The position numbers were made by a program, and so were the translations under genes. From Ruminococcus flavefaciens MA2007 (GTDB taxonomy: Bacteria; Bacillota; Clostridia; Oscillospirales; Ruminococcaceae), in the NCBI RefSeq assembly GCF_000621845.1, contig NZ_JHXF01000007.1, positions 1 to 64,000 of the forward strand: a stretch of 64,000 nucleotides of DNA. Reading direction: 5' to 3'. This document shows positions 24,433-34,222 of this stretch, piece after piece (the stretch's first letter is position 1; every line of letters begins with the position of its first letter). A model generated the notes under the pieces. That model did no database searches, was not told the DNA's origin, and saw only the letters and a program-made list of their open reading frames with translations.

Positions 24433-27400
24433 TCAAAGTTCAACTGTAATGCTGTCCTTCAGTTCAAAGGAATAAAGCAAAGTTTCCTTTACCTGCTTAC
24501 CTGTGGTCAGCTCAATAGCCGCCTTGTAAAGCCTCAGCTGCATAGCATACCGCTCTTTCAGTGCCGCAAGAGACACTCCCCTGTCGGACTTGTAGTCCAC
24601 GATAACTATGCCGTCAGGCTCCTCAAACATGAGGTCGATGATACCCTTTATCATGCCGTCGGACTTTTTCAGCCTGTCAAGAGTTTCGTTCTCGATGTCA
24701 AGCTGAGAGACCGCCACCATGAATTTCTTCTCCCTGACATAGCGCAGGGAGCTCTTTATCCTGCCATAGAGACTGCTTTTGAAGAACGCCGCAACGTTCT
24801 CAACGCTTATGGATTCCGCCTCTGCCCTGCTGATATAGCCCTTTTGCGTAACGCTTGCTATCTCGGCTTCGGCAGCATTAATAGCATTGTCAAAGTCGCA
24901 GTACTGGAAGAATGTGTGTATCGCCGTTCCGCGCTCTGCACCTGTCAGCTTTGTGCCCTCGGACTTGAACTTCGGGCGTTTCAGTCTGAAATCGAAGCTG
25001 TCGTCGTTCTCTTTCAGCTTCTTGGTTATCTGGGTAACGCTCAGCTTTGCAGAAGTCTCGGAAAGCGTCCTGTCGTACTGAAATTCTATTATATCCTGCA
25101 TTTTTGCGATGAGTCTTTCGTCAGCCGCAGCCTCCTCTGCTTCATCTTCGCTTTCCTCAGTTTCAGCCGAAGCTGTCTCAGCTATTTCGTACTCAAAGAG
25201 CGTATCAGCTTCACTGCCTGCTCCCAGCCTGCTGACGTCAAGCCCAAGCTGCTCTGCGATATCCGCAAACTCCTTACTGCGTACAACAGCCGCCCACAGC
25301 CAGTCCGAAAAGCTCTTAGCCTCCGACACCCACTCGGTTATGTCGTCATTGTGGAGCATACAGCTGTCAATGAGAGAGTTTACACGTTTCAGAGCCTTTT
25401 CGCTGCATTTCAGATTGATGAAAAGCTGCTGCTGAGCTCTTGTAAGTCCGACATAGAGAAGTCTCATCTCCTCGCTGCGTGTAGCTCTTTCCTCCTCGGC
25501 TGAGAGCATTGTCTGCTGGAAAGTCCTGTACTTTCGGAACAGATTAGGCTCATAAAGCACATAGCCTATCCTGCCGTCATCGCTGCACATGACAGTTTTT
25601 GAGTCGAATTTGAAGTTCACAGAGGTCTCAGCAATGAAAACAAAGGGGAACTCCAGTCCCTTGGAGCGGTGAAGCGTCAGCACGTTGACATAATCCCCTG
25701 CTGAAGCCGATATCTTGCCCTGTGCGTAGTCGCCGTTCTCCATGACTCTGTCAAGGTGGCGCAGAAATCCGTTAAGTCCGCCTGTGCCGTCAAATGCGGC
25801 GGAGCTCTCATAGTTCTGAGCGTACTGGATAAGCGCACGGAGATTTGCACGTTTCTGGTCGCCGTCGCTGTAGAGCTGCATAACTGAGATAAAGTCCGTG
25901 GTATCGTATATCTCGCCGATAAGCTCTCCTAAAGTCATAGTCACGGAGTCAAGCCTGAATTCGTCGAGTGATTCGAGGAACTCCATACAGTGCTCTCTCA
26001 GGAACATATCAGTGCATTCCTCATATTCCCCCTCTGCCAGACCGCGGATTATCGCAAAAAGCGCTCTGTGCTTGTCGAGGGACTTTATCACCGCAAGGTC
26101 GGATATACTGAACATATACATGGGCGATGTCATTACTGCCGCCATGGGGATATCCTGCAAGGGATTGCTGATAACTCTAAGCAAGTCGATAAGAACGGCT
26201 ATTTCACGGGATTTTAGGTAGCCTGCCTCCTCATTGCCCTTTGCAGGCACGCCTATCCTGTTCAGCTCGTCGGCATAGACGTTGATGTAGGAGTTGTTTC
26301 GCACAAGGATACAGAAGTCCGACGGTCTGCACGGACGCTGAGTGCCGTCCCTGTCGGTGACAAGAACGCCATTTTTCAGCATATCAGCTATCTTCTGAGC
26401 AGTAAATACCGCTTCTCGGTCAGCCTTGATATTAACGCTTTCCTCGTCCTCCTCGCAGGGCTCGTCGTTAATAAACGAGATATGGGTGATACGCTGACTT
26501 CCGCCGCTCTCAGTGAAGTGCTGTGCTCCGAAATAGAGCATTTCGTCGCTGTTATAGCCGATATCGCCGCAGTTTTCGCTCATTATCTGAGAAAAAACAT
26601 AGTTTACGAAGTCTATGACCTGCGGTGAGCTTCGGAAATTCTTGTTAAGGGTGATATACTGATTTTTGCTGTCGCTGTCTGCGGAATACTTGTCCGCACC
26701 TTTCAGCGTGTTTATGAAGTTCCGCGGATTCGCCAGTCTGAAACGGTAGATAGACTGCTTCACGTCGCCTACAAGGAAAACATTGTCGCCGTAGAGGGGC
26801 TCGCCGTTTTCTCCGAGCTTATAGTTCTTGGATATGAGCTTGAATATCAGGTCCTGCTTGTTATTGGAGTCCTGATACTCATCGATCATGATTATATCGT
26901 AAAAGTCGGCTATCTTTTCAGCAGCTTCGGACTGTATTATCCTGCCGTTTTCGTCCTCGGCAGCAAGAATATCCAGCGCAAGGCGCTCGCCGTCATCAAA
27001 GCTGAGGGCGTTCTTCTCGCACTTCTTCTCCCACAGTATCTCGTGGTACTTTCTCAGCATATCCACAAGAACAGCAGTCACCTCGCCGCTCTCGGCAAAA
27101 TCGCTCTCAACGGAGGTGATACTGCTTATGACCTTGGCAACGCTTTTTTTGATGATGTCTCGCTTTTTCTTGAAGATATCCCTCAGCGCCTTGTCATGGG
27201 GAGTCTTTCCCACTCTCACAAGGTCTGCGAAGTCCTCAGCCTTAGCGCATTCCTCAGCCGTGGGGATACGTCCGCTTCTGAATACTGCCAGCAGGTCTGA
27301 CACGTTATCGTAGTCATTCTCTGCCTGCTCATAGGACTTCACTGCCGCCGCAGCCGCCATATCGGGGAAAATTCGGCTTATCATGCCCATATTATCATCA

Positions 27401-28071
27401 GCCGCTTTAAGCGCCCTTTCAAGCTGACGGGTAAGAGTTTCAATAAGCTTATGATAGTAGACCGAGCTCTCAAAGTCGGTATTGTAGTTATCCACCGCTG
27501 TTTCAAGCCATTTATCGGACATTGCTACGGAAGAAAGGAAATTATCAGCCCTTTCGATGACTTCCACAACCCTTTTCTCGTCTTTTATGCAGAAACGGTC
27601 GTACATAAATGATATCTTGTCGTACTCATTGGCGCTGTAATAGTTGATAAGCTCTTCAAGAGCGCGGGCTCTGAGGACCTTGTTATCAGTGTCATCAAGA
27701 ACGCTGAATCCCGAGGTCACGCCGTTTTCGCCTATATTGTCCCTTATAAGGTCAAAGCAGAAGGAGTTTATCGTCGATATCCTTGCACTTTGCAGAAGTA
27801 TCTGCTGTTTTAGCAGATGACGGTCATCAGGGTGCTCGTTGATAAGAGCGCGGAGCTTGCTGTCAAGGCGCTTTTTCAGTTCCGCTGCGGCGTCGTTGGT
27901 AAATGTTACAACTACCATTCTGTCTGCGCGGACTCCCGAATCCTTGTCGGCTATGAGCTGAACCAGTCTCTCCGTAAGGACTGCCGTCTTGCCGCTTCCT
28001 GCGGCTGCGGATACGATAAGGGACGTATCTCTCGCGTCTATTGCGTTCTGCTGCTGCTGTGTCCAGCTCAT
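24433..28071 (-). CDS. addA: ATP-dependent helicase/nuclease subunit A (AddA)
   Basis: A 1212-aa UvrD-type helicase with a C-terminal RecB-family nuclease. The start is the ATG at 28071 (MSWTQQQQNAIDARDTS), with AGGAG inside the end of addB; a longer frame overlaps addB. Walker A is AAAGSGKT (22-29); IDEYQDSN, RLANPRNF and VDYKSD (nuclease D1146...D1159-Y-K1161) follow in order. With AddB it processes double-strand ends to Chi-like sites for recombination and degrades linear DNA. The two genes are separated by 1 nt. Confidence 0.96.
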   Translation of the reverse strand: MSWTQQQQNAIDARDTSLIVSAAAGSGKTAVLTERLVQLIADKDSGVRADRMVVVTFTNDAAAELKKRLDSKLRALINEHPDDRHLLKQQILLQSARISTINSFCFDLIRDNIGENGVTSGFSVLDDTDNKVLRARALEELINYYSANEYDKISFMYDRFCIKDEKRVVEVIERADNFLSSVAMSDKWLETAVDNYNTDFESSVYYHKLIETLTRQLERALKAADDNMGMISRIFPDMAAAAAVKSYEQAENDYDNVSDLLAVFRSGRIPTAEECAKAEDFADLVRVGKTPHDKALRDIFKKKRDIIKKSVAKVISSITSVESDFAESGEVTAVLVDMLRKYHEILWEKKCEKNALSFDDGERLALDILAAEDENGRIIQSEAAEKIADFYDIIMIDEYQDSNNKQDLIFKLISKNYKLGENGEPLYGDNVFLVGDVKQSIYRFRLANPRNFINTLKGADKYSADSDSKNQYITLNKNFRSSPQVIDFVNYVFSQIMSENCGDIGYNSDEMLYFGAQHFTESGGSQRITHISFINDEPCEEDEESVNIKADREAVFTAQKIADMLKNGVLVTDRDGTQRPCRPSDFCILVRNNSYINVYADELNRIGVPAKGNEEAGYLKSREIAVLIDLLRVISNPLQDIPMAAVMTSPMYMFSISDLAVIKSLDKHRALFAIIRGLAEGEYEECTDMFLREHCMEFLESLDEFRLDSVTMTLGELIGEIYDTTDFISVMQLYSDGDQKRANLRALIQYAQNYESSAAFDGTGGLNGFLRHLDRVMENGDYAQGKISASAGDYVNVLTLHRSKGLEFPFVFIAETSVNFKFDSKTVMCSDDGRIGYVLYEPNLFRKYRTFQQTMLSAEEERATRSEEMRLLYVGLTRAQQQLFINLKCSEKALKRVNSLIDSCMLHNDDITEWVSEAKSFSDWLWAAVVRSKEFADIAEQLGLDVSRLGAGSEADTLFEYEIAETASAETEESEDEAEEAAADERLIAKMQDIIEFQYDRTLSETSAKLSVTQITKKLKENDDSFDFRLKRPKFKSEGTKLTGAERGTAIHTFFQYCDFDNAINAAEAEIASVTQKGYISRAEAESISVENVAAFFKSSLYGRIKSSLRYVREKKFMVAVSQLDIENETLDRLKKSDGMIKGIIDLMFEEPDGIVIVDYKSDRGVSLAALKERYAMQLRLYKAAIELTTGKQVKETLLYSFELKDSITVEL

Positions 28072-28072
28072 A

Positions 28073-31000
28073 TTACTCCTCCTCTCCCTTGTATTTCTTG
28101 CCCAGTATCTCCTGAGCCTCGGCAACCGCGCTCTCATCGGGAGTTCTCTGCCGTTCAAGCTCTGAATTATCGCATATATTCATGTACTCGCAGTAGGTAC
28201 AGGGCAGCTTATTCCCCATAAGAAGCGGCACGGCCTCGGCGTCGCCTGCAAGAAGGGACTCCGCCATGCTTTTCAGCTTGCCGTAGGTGTAATTTCTCAA
28301 CAATGTCATGCCCTCTGCGGAGATACAAGCGGAATTCTTGTCGGGAACTCCGTTTTTGTCAAGCTTTACGGGTATGAACTCGCCGCGGACGTTCTTTTCC
28401 ATAGCTTCAAGAATATCCCTGTCACCAAGGACAAGTCCGCTGGTTCGGAGCGCCGAATTGACAGCTCCCGTATTCTTTGAATCCACCTTATGGGATTCGA
28501 GATGTACCTCGGATATCCTTACGGGAGAATAGAGTACTCCCGCAGGCGAATAGCCCTCGTATATGCCGCCCTTGTCCGTGGAAGCAAAGAGATAGAGCAG
28601 CATCTGCATATTGATACCGCAGGCAAGCGTTTCCGCAGTTATGTCCTTGCGGCTGCTCTTGTAGTCGATTATGCGGAGATACTTCTCGCCTTCCATGTCG
28701 CACACATCAGCTCGGTCAACTATACCGCCGAAGCTGAGCTTTCTGCCGTCTCCGAATGGCAGTATAACGGAATGGCTGTCCCGGAGGTCAAGCTCGAACT
28801 TGTGGGGCACGAAATCCGAAGCCATAAGCGCCTGCTGGGTATACATGAATACCTCGGACATACGCTCCGTCAGCTTATTGAAGATAAGGTCGAACTTGGC
28901 GTCCTTGCCGAAATCTCCTGCAAGCGCCTCATTGCGGTATTCCTCGGCACAGGAGCTTATCTCTGATTTTACAGCTTCACAGGACAGATTCACGAACTCC
29001 GATTTGCTGTACTTTCCGAGAATACCGTAAAAGCACCTGTGAGTCAGCTCGCCTGCGATCCTTGCGTCAAGCTCAACCTTTTCGTTCAGGTGAAGTCTCA
29101 GGCACTTGTCGCAGAAATACTTGAAATGGCAGAGGTTGTACTCCTCAAGCCCCGATGACGACAGCTTCAGCGGCTCGAAGCTTTGCAGCTTTTCCATGAT
29201 ATCCCTGTCAATGCTGAAGCTCTGGGTGTGATAGCCCCTGCTCATTACATAGGACAGTCTGCGCCTGTAGTCGGGAGCGCCCATGAGGAGCTCCTTGACA
29301 GAAGCAACAGCGGTGTCATTGCTCCTGCGCTCCTGCATATAGTGATAGAACGCAGAATGAAGCGTAGCCGCATAATAGTCAGTGGAAATACTGCCGCTTG
29401 TCATACGTATGCTCTCATCGCCGAACATAGCGATTATCCTGTCAACGATCTGGGCAGGATATTTCGCCTGTCCCGATAGATCGGACAGCGGATAGGTTAT
29501 ATATAGCTTGTCCGAAGCCGCAGATACAGCCTTGTATACTACAAGGCGCTCCGAAGCGATAAGCTCCGCAAGAGGTGTTGAAAGCTCAATGCCGTTCTCG
29601 GAAAGCTTCGATTTCTCAGCCTCGGAGAACAGTCCGTGGAGACTTATCTGATTGGGGAAATCCCCGTCGTTGGCTCCCATAACGAATACAACTCTCGGAG
29701 AATCAAGTCTTGCCATTCGCGCAGAAGCCGCCGTAACAGCGTCAAGAGTCTGAGGCGGCACGGAATACTTGATACGCCCTATCATAGAGCGGATAATTCG
29801 TGAAAACTCGGCAAAGCTTATCTCCCTGCCGCCGAGTGTATCACAAAGACTGTCCAGTATATCCATAAGGCAGCCCCAGAGCCTTTTAAGCTCCGCCGCT
29901 TCGTAGTCCTTATCCTGCTTGATGAGCTGTCCCATGAGCTTTGCGGTATTTTTCTCGCCGTTGCAGTAAACTATATGGTCATAAAGCAAACCGCACAGCT
30001 TTTCGGCAGTGTTCTTGCTATTCAGCTTCTTTTTCAGCTTAATAAGCGGAACTACAGTCTTTTTTCTGATATTTTCAAGGAGCTCCAGCTGTTGGTCCTC
30101 GGCAGTGAATTCCTCCAGCCAGCTGTCGCCGTCAACGTCCCATTTATAGCAGTAATTCTCCAGCAGAGACACCTCGGTGAGAGTAACGTCCAGAAGTCCG
30201 CTTTTGAGGAATCGGAATATCTGCTCAGAGCGTATACGGCGACTCGATAATATATCGAGCATGGACGTGAAGAACACCATTACCGAGGTATGGGCGACAT
30301 CCTTTTCAAGACTGAGAAAATACGGGATATCGTATCTCTTGAATGAAGCCTTCAGCACGTCGGAGTAAACCGCGATATCATTGGAGATTATGGCAATATC
30401 CTTGTACATCAGCGACCTGTCCTCATAGACAAGGTGCTTGATAGCGGCGCAAACGAACTCCGCCTCGTCGTACATATCCCTTGCCTCGAAAATATGGATA
30501 TTCTCAGCCTTCGGAGCTTTATCGGCTTCGTTTCTCAAGTTCACAAGGGCTCTCCTGCTGACATATTCAAGGTCGGGAGTTTTAAATCTGCAGCACTTTT
30601 CACACTTTTCTACGGACGTTTCCGCGCCGATCTCGCGGCAGATGTTCATTATCTTCCTGTAGGTGTCGTTTACGGTCTCAAAAAGTGTGTACGCTCCTGC
30701 GTTGACGTCGTCTGTTCTGAGGGCTATGCACACATTTTCTGCGGAAGATATCATAACGCGGAGCATTTCGTACTGGTCGGCGGTAAAGCTCTCAAATTCG
30801 TCAAGAAAAACCGTCTTTCCCTTGAAATACTCATGGAGATTCGCTATCTTTGCGGCTTCGCGGATATTGTCAAGCTCGTCCTTGAAGCCGTACTCCGCCA
30901 TAAGGCGCTGATACTCAAGGAAAATAGCCGCCACATCGTCGGTCTTGTCCATAAGTCTCTTGTCGAGAGTACGGGAGCGCTGTACAAGCTCCTCGGGAGA

Positions 31001-31408
31001 TATGCCCGAGCGCTTGATATCGCGTATCAGCGTCATTATCTCCTCGGCAAAGCCGCTCTGCTGACTCTGTCTGCGGAAGCTGCTGAGAGACTCGGGACGT
31101 GACAGCGCGGCGTTCACAGCCTGATATATGAGGATCATTTTCGCCATATCGTCGGCAAATTCGCCCTTGCGGTCAGGATCTCCGTAGAGCTGGAAAAGCT
31201 GTCTTGCCAGACCTGTAAAGCTCAGTGAGAAAAGCTCGTTGAAGTTCTCTGCGCCAAGGTAGAAATATAGCTTTTTATCGAAATCCTGCGAAAACTGCTC
31301 GGGAACTATTATGCAGAGCTTCTCTGCCGCACCGCATTTTTTCTGTATCTTTGCGAACATTCTTGTGGTTTTTCCACAGCCAGCCGCACCTGTTATAAAT
31401 TCAACCAT
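28073..31408 (-). CDS. addB: ATP-dependent helicase/nuclease subunit B (AddB)
   Basis: An 1111-aa protein with an N-terminal Walker A (GAAGCGKTT, from residue 7), an inactivated-helicase-like middle and a C-terminal nuclease (IVDRADVCD...IIDYKSSRKD). The 4Fe-4S cluster Cys set typical of AddB is present: a Cys in EEYNLCHFKYF plus C1070, C1073 and C1079 (PCTYCEYMNIC). It is the first gene of the addBA pair; AAGAAGGA precedes the ATG. Confidence 0.95.
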   Translation of the reverse strand: MVEFITGAAGCGKTTRMFAKIQKKCGAAEKLCIIVPEQFSQDFDKKLYFYLGAENFNELFSLSFTGLARQLFQLYGDPDRKGEFADDMAKMILIYQAVNAALSRPESLSSFRRQSQQSGFAEEIMTLIRDIKRSGISPEELVQRSRTLDKRLMDKTDDVAAIFLEYQRLMAEYGFKDELDNIREAAKIANLHEYFKGKTVFLDEFESFTADQYEMLRVMISSAENVCIALRTDDVNAGAYTLFETVNDTYRKIMNICREIGAETSVEKCEKCCRFKTPDLEYVSRRALVNLRNEADKAPKAENIHIFEARDMYDEAEFVCAAIKHLVYEDRSLMYKDIAIISNDIAVYSDVLKASFKRYDIPYFLSLEKDVAHTSVMVFFTSMLDILSSRRIRSEQIFRFLKSGLLDVTLTEVSLLENYCYKWDVDGDSWLEEFTAEDQQLELLENIRKKTVVPLIKLKKKLNSKNTAEKLCGLLYDHIVYCNGEKNTAKLMGQLIKQDKDYEAAELKRLWGCLMDILDSLCDTLGGREISFAEFSRIIRSMIGRIKYSVPPQTLDAVTAASARMARLDSPRVVFVMGANDGDFPNQISLHGLFSEAEKSKLSENGIELSTPLAELIASERLVVYKAVSAASDKLYITYPLSDLSGQAKYPAQIVDRIIAMFGDESIRMTSGSISTDYYAATLHSAFYHYMQERRSNDTAVASVKELLMGAPDYRRRLSYVMSRGYHTQSFSIDRDIMEKLQSFEPLKLSSSGLEEYNLCHFKYFCDKCLRLHLNEKVELDARIAGELTHRCFYGILGKYSKSEFVNLSCEAVKSEISSCAEEYRNEALAGDFGKDAKFDLIFNKLTERMSEVFMYTQQALMASDFVPHKFELDLRDSHSVILPFGDGRKLSFGGIVDRADVCDMEGEKYLRIIDYKSSRKDITAETLACGINMQMLLYLFASTDKGGIYEGYSPAGVLYSPVRISEVHLESHKVDSKNTGAVNSALRTSGLVLGDRDILEAMEKNVRGEFIPVKLDKNGVPDKNSACISAEGMTLLRNYTYGKLKSMAESLLAGDAEAVPLLMGNKLPCTYCEYMNICDNSELERQRTPDESAVAEAQEILGKKYKGEEE

Positions 31409-31431
31409 AAATTCCTTCTTTACATAAAATA

Positions 31432-31458
31432 TGCATACCGCGAAAAACGGTATGCATA
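31432..31458 (-). terminator. Intrinsic terminator of GH25 gene
   Basis: ATGCATACCG/CGGTATGCAT stem with a 7-nt loop, 14 nt after the stop; followed on the minus strand by ATTTTATG. Confidence 0.75.
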
Positions 31459-31471
31459 TTGATCTTCGTTA

Positions 31472-33064
31472 TCAGAAACCGTTCAAATGGTTCTTTTTCA
31501 TTATCTCAGGGAATTTAAGATAAGCGTAATCAAGATTGAAGCTGCCGCCGAGACCGTCTACCTTTCCGTCGTTGGTATACTGCCACATATTGTAGTTCTT
31601 GCCGAATCCCGGCTTTGATACTCCGTAGTGAGCTACCCAGACGTCGAAATCAGCGAATATAGACTCGTCCACTCTTGAATTGAGGAAATTTGCATAGCTC
31701 TTTACGCCTACATAATATCCTTCTTTCTCAAGAGTTGAGCAGAAAGCCTTGATTATATCGGATATCTCCTTGTTGCTCTTTGAAGCAAAGCACTGATCCT
31801 CTACACAGTAGTATATAGGATAAGCGAACTTATGTCCCTTGATGACCTCTAAGCAAGCCTCTGCTTCGAGAACTGCGTCCTCGGGAGACTCAGCATAGCT
31901 GTACCAGTAAGCTCCGCAGTCGATGCCAGCCTTTTCTGCTCCCTCAATGTTAGCTTCAAAGTACTTGTCTGTCTGCGATGCAAGATTACCGTAGCCTGCA
32001 CGTATCATCGCATAGTTGATACCGCTTGCCTTGACCTTGTCCCAGTCCATTTTGCCCTGCCATACCGAAACATCGATACCGCTTGCAACGCCCTTGTTTA
32101 TATTGACGGGGCGAATATTGACGGTCTGGTCTGTTTCAGTGCCGTCGGGCTCATATGTATCTGGAGATATCAGGTACGGATAATTCACATAGCAGTGATC
32201 CAGATCAACAACAGTGTCGATTCCGTTCACTCTGCCCTTGTCGCTGTGCTGCCACATACCGTAATCTCCGGTATATCCGGGAGCCTTAACATCCCAGTGG
32301 GCAACCCATACAGCATATTTATCCAGCACCTGCTGATACACCTTAGACGTAAGCAGACTTGAGAAGCTGTATACGCCTGCGGAATATCCCTTTGACTCGA
32401 TAGTAGAGCAGAAAACGTCGATTATCGCAGATATCTCTGAGATAGGAAGCTTCTTCTGACCTTCCTCCTCGATATCAAAGTAAACAGGGTATTTCAAGTC
32501 ATAATCCTTTATGATATTGTAGCAGGATATGGCTTCTTCACGCGCCTCTTCGGGACTGTAAGCATAACTGTACCAGTAAATACCGATATCCATGCCGACT
32601 TTCTGAGCTTCGTCTATGTTGTACTGGAACCATGTATCCTTCTGATAGGGATACTTGTCAGCATTGCCGAAGCCTGCCCTGATGATCGCAAAATCTATTC
32701 CGCTGTCCTTGACAGCCTGCCAGTCTATCTTTCCCTGTGCATAAGAAACATCTATACCCTCTGCCTTTTTGTACATAAGGCTCTTATCGCCCGAATGCAT
32801 CTTTACATAGGTCTGGTGAGCATTATAGATATCAAAAACATTAAACGGCGTTTCCGTGATACCGGCAGCCTCTACAGTGCCGCTTTCTGCGGTATCAGCC
32901 GAGATACTGCCCGAAGCCTCTTTACTTTCGATCTCAATTGTGGTATCATATATATTGCAGCTTATATTGTTTTCGGCGAAAGCTTCTGAGGGTGATAATG
33001 CTGCACTTGAACCGATGAAAGAACAAGCCATCAGTACAGAAAGCAGGCTCTTATATATCCTCAT
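31472..33064 (-). CDS. Secreted protein with two GH25 lysozyme domains
   Basis: A 530-aa exported protein with signal peptide (1-30, MRIYKSLLSVLMACSFIGSSAA...) and a spacer to about residue 100. The first GH25 domain (about 102-300) has GIDVSYAQG with D105 and YFDIEE with D197 and E199, the expected catalytic acids for cutting the muramic acid-GlcNAc bond of peptidoglycan. The second domain (about 326-525) keeps D331 and E422 but has Cys420 (YYCVED) where the first has D197, so its activity is doubtful. It is monocistronic with its own promoter and terminator. Confidence 0.9.
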   Translation of the reverse strand: MRIYKSLLSVLMACSFIGSSAALSPSEAFAENNISCNIYDTTIEIESKEASGSISADTAESGTVEAAGITETPFNVFDIYNAHQTYVKMHSGDKSLMYKKAEGIDVSYAQGKIDWQAVKDSGIDFAIIRAGFGNADKYPYQKDTWFQYNIDEAQKVGMDIGIYWYSYAYSPEEAREEAISCYNIIKDYDLKYPVYFDIEEEGQKKLPISEISAIIDVFCSTIESKGYSAGVYSFSSLLTSKVYQQVLDKYAVWVAHWDVKAPGYTGDYGMWQHSDKGRVNGIDTVVDLDHCYVNYPYLISPDTYEPDGTETDQTVNIRPVNINKGVASGIDVSVWQGKMDWDKVKASGINYAMIRAGYGNLASQTDKYFEANIEGAEKAGIDCGAYWYSYAESPEDAVLEAEACLEVIKGHKFAYPIYYCVEDQCFASKSNKEISDIIKAFCSTLEKEGYYVGVKSYANFLNSRVDESIFADFDVWVAHYGVSKPGFGKNYNMWQYTNDGKVDGLGGSFNLDYAYLKFPEIMKKNHLNGF

Positions 33065-33129
33065 ATCCGATCAAACTCCCTTTCGTTTACGTTACAAAAA
33101 AGAAATAACTGTTACATAGCTTTTTGTAA

Positions 33130-33158
33130 ATTATAACATACTTCTCAATTTATTTCAA
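33130..33158 (-). promoter_or_regulatory. Promoter of the GH25 gene
   Basis: Minus-strand TTGAAA (33158-33153), 17-nt spacer, TATAAT (33135-33130). The ~200-bp divergent region also holds three GTTACA/TGTAAC copies of unknown meaning. Confidence 0.6.
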
Positions 33159-33271
33159 CCGTTACAGTCTAAAAAATATAAAAAGAAGCATAATTTTGTA
33201 TGGTTTGAAGAAATTTTAGAAATGTTTTTGTAACTTATAGATACTTCTATGTAATAATCAGGAGATAAAAA

Positions 33272-34222
33272 ATGAAAAAATTTGTAATAAATGACAATGA
33301 CAGTGGTCAGAGAGTAGATAAATTTGTGACAAAAGCTCTTCCTGATATGCCAAAGAGCATGATGTACCGCCTGATACGCAAAAAGGATATCAAAATAAAC
33401 GGCAAACGCTGTGATATAGCTTCAAGGCTAAACACAGGGGATATCGTCACTGTTTACGTCAAAGATGACGTTTCTGAAGTAAAACAGCACGATATGAGCT
33501 TTCTTAACTGCCCTCCAGACCTTGATATTGTCTACGAAGACGAAAACGTGCTTATTGTCAGCAAGCCTGTAGGACTTGACTCCCATTCAAACGGAAGTCC
33601 GCTAACAGACACTCTTATCGACAGAGTTAAACACTACTTATATAATAAGGGCGAATACTCCCCCGAAAGCGAAAGCTCCTTTGCGCCTGCACTTTGCAGC
33701 CGCCTTGACCGAAACACCTGCGGACTTGTGACAGCCGCAAAGACTGCCGCGGCTCTCCGCGATATAAATGAAGCTATACGAAGCGGCAACGTCCATAAGA
33801 TATATCACTGCGTAACTGCCGCTCCTCTGCCGAAAAAAGAGGATATAATCACCGCCTATCATCAAAAAGACGAGTCAAGAAATCTCGTTAAAATTCTTGA
33901 CTCGCCATGTGACGGCTTTAAGCCTATTAAAACAGGCTACCACGTTATTGCCGAAAAAGCTCCCCTGTCTCTTGTGGAAGTCACACTGTACACGGGACGC
34001 ACTCATCAGATACGCGCTCACCTTGCTCATATCGGAGCACCCATTCTCGGTGACGGGAAATACGGAAATACAGCTGTAAACAAGAGATACGGCGTATTCC
34101 GTCAGGCTTTATGCGCATATAAGCTGAAATTCCAGCTTCCCGAGGAGTCCTCGGTGAGCTATCTCAACAAGCTCGATATAACAGCTCCAAAGCCTGAATT
34201 CGAGGTCAGATTCTTTAGTTAG
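33272..34222 (+). CDS. RluA-family pseudouridine synthase
   Basis: A 316-aa enzyme with an N-terminal S4 RNA-binding domain (QRVDKFVTKALPDMPKSMMYRLIRKKDIKI) and a catalytic domain with SRLDRNTCGLV; its Asp is the family nucleophile. LYTGRTHQIRAHLAHIGAPILGD is the second hallmark. It isomerises uridines in rRNA or tRNA; the target cannot be fixed from sequence alone. Its stop overlaps the converging tyrA stop by 8 bp, so the two transcripts are antisense at their ends. Confidence 0.94.
   Translation: MKKFVINDNDSGQRVDKFVTKALPDMPKSMMYRLIRKKDIKINGKRCDIASRLNTGDIVTVYVKDDVSEVKQHDMSFLNCPPDLDIVYEDENVLIVSKPVGLDSHSNGSPLTDTLIDRVKHYLYNKGEYSPESESSFAPALCSRLDRNTCGLVTAAKTAAALRDINEAIRSGNVHKIYHCVTAAPLPKKEDIITAYHQKDESRNLVKILDSPCDGFKPIKTGYHVIAEKAPLSLVEVTLYTGRTHQIRAHLAHIGAPILGDGKYGNTAVNKRYGVFRQALCAYKLKFQLPEESSVSYLNKLDITAPKPEFEVRFFS

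Noticed and set aside
24139-25503. 454-codon open frame on the plus strand
   Set aside because: It lies antisense to addA and across the structured-RNA leader, has no ribosome binding site, and its composition is the mirror of a strong addA frame.
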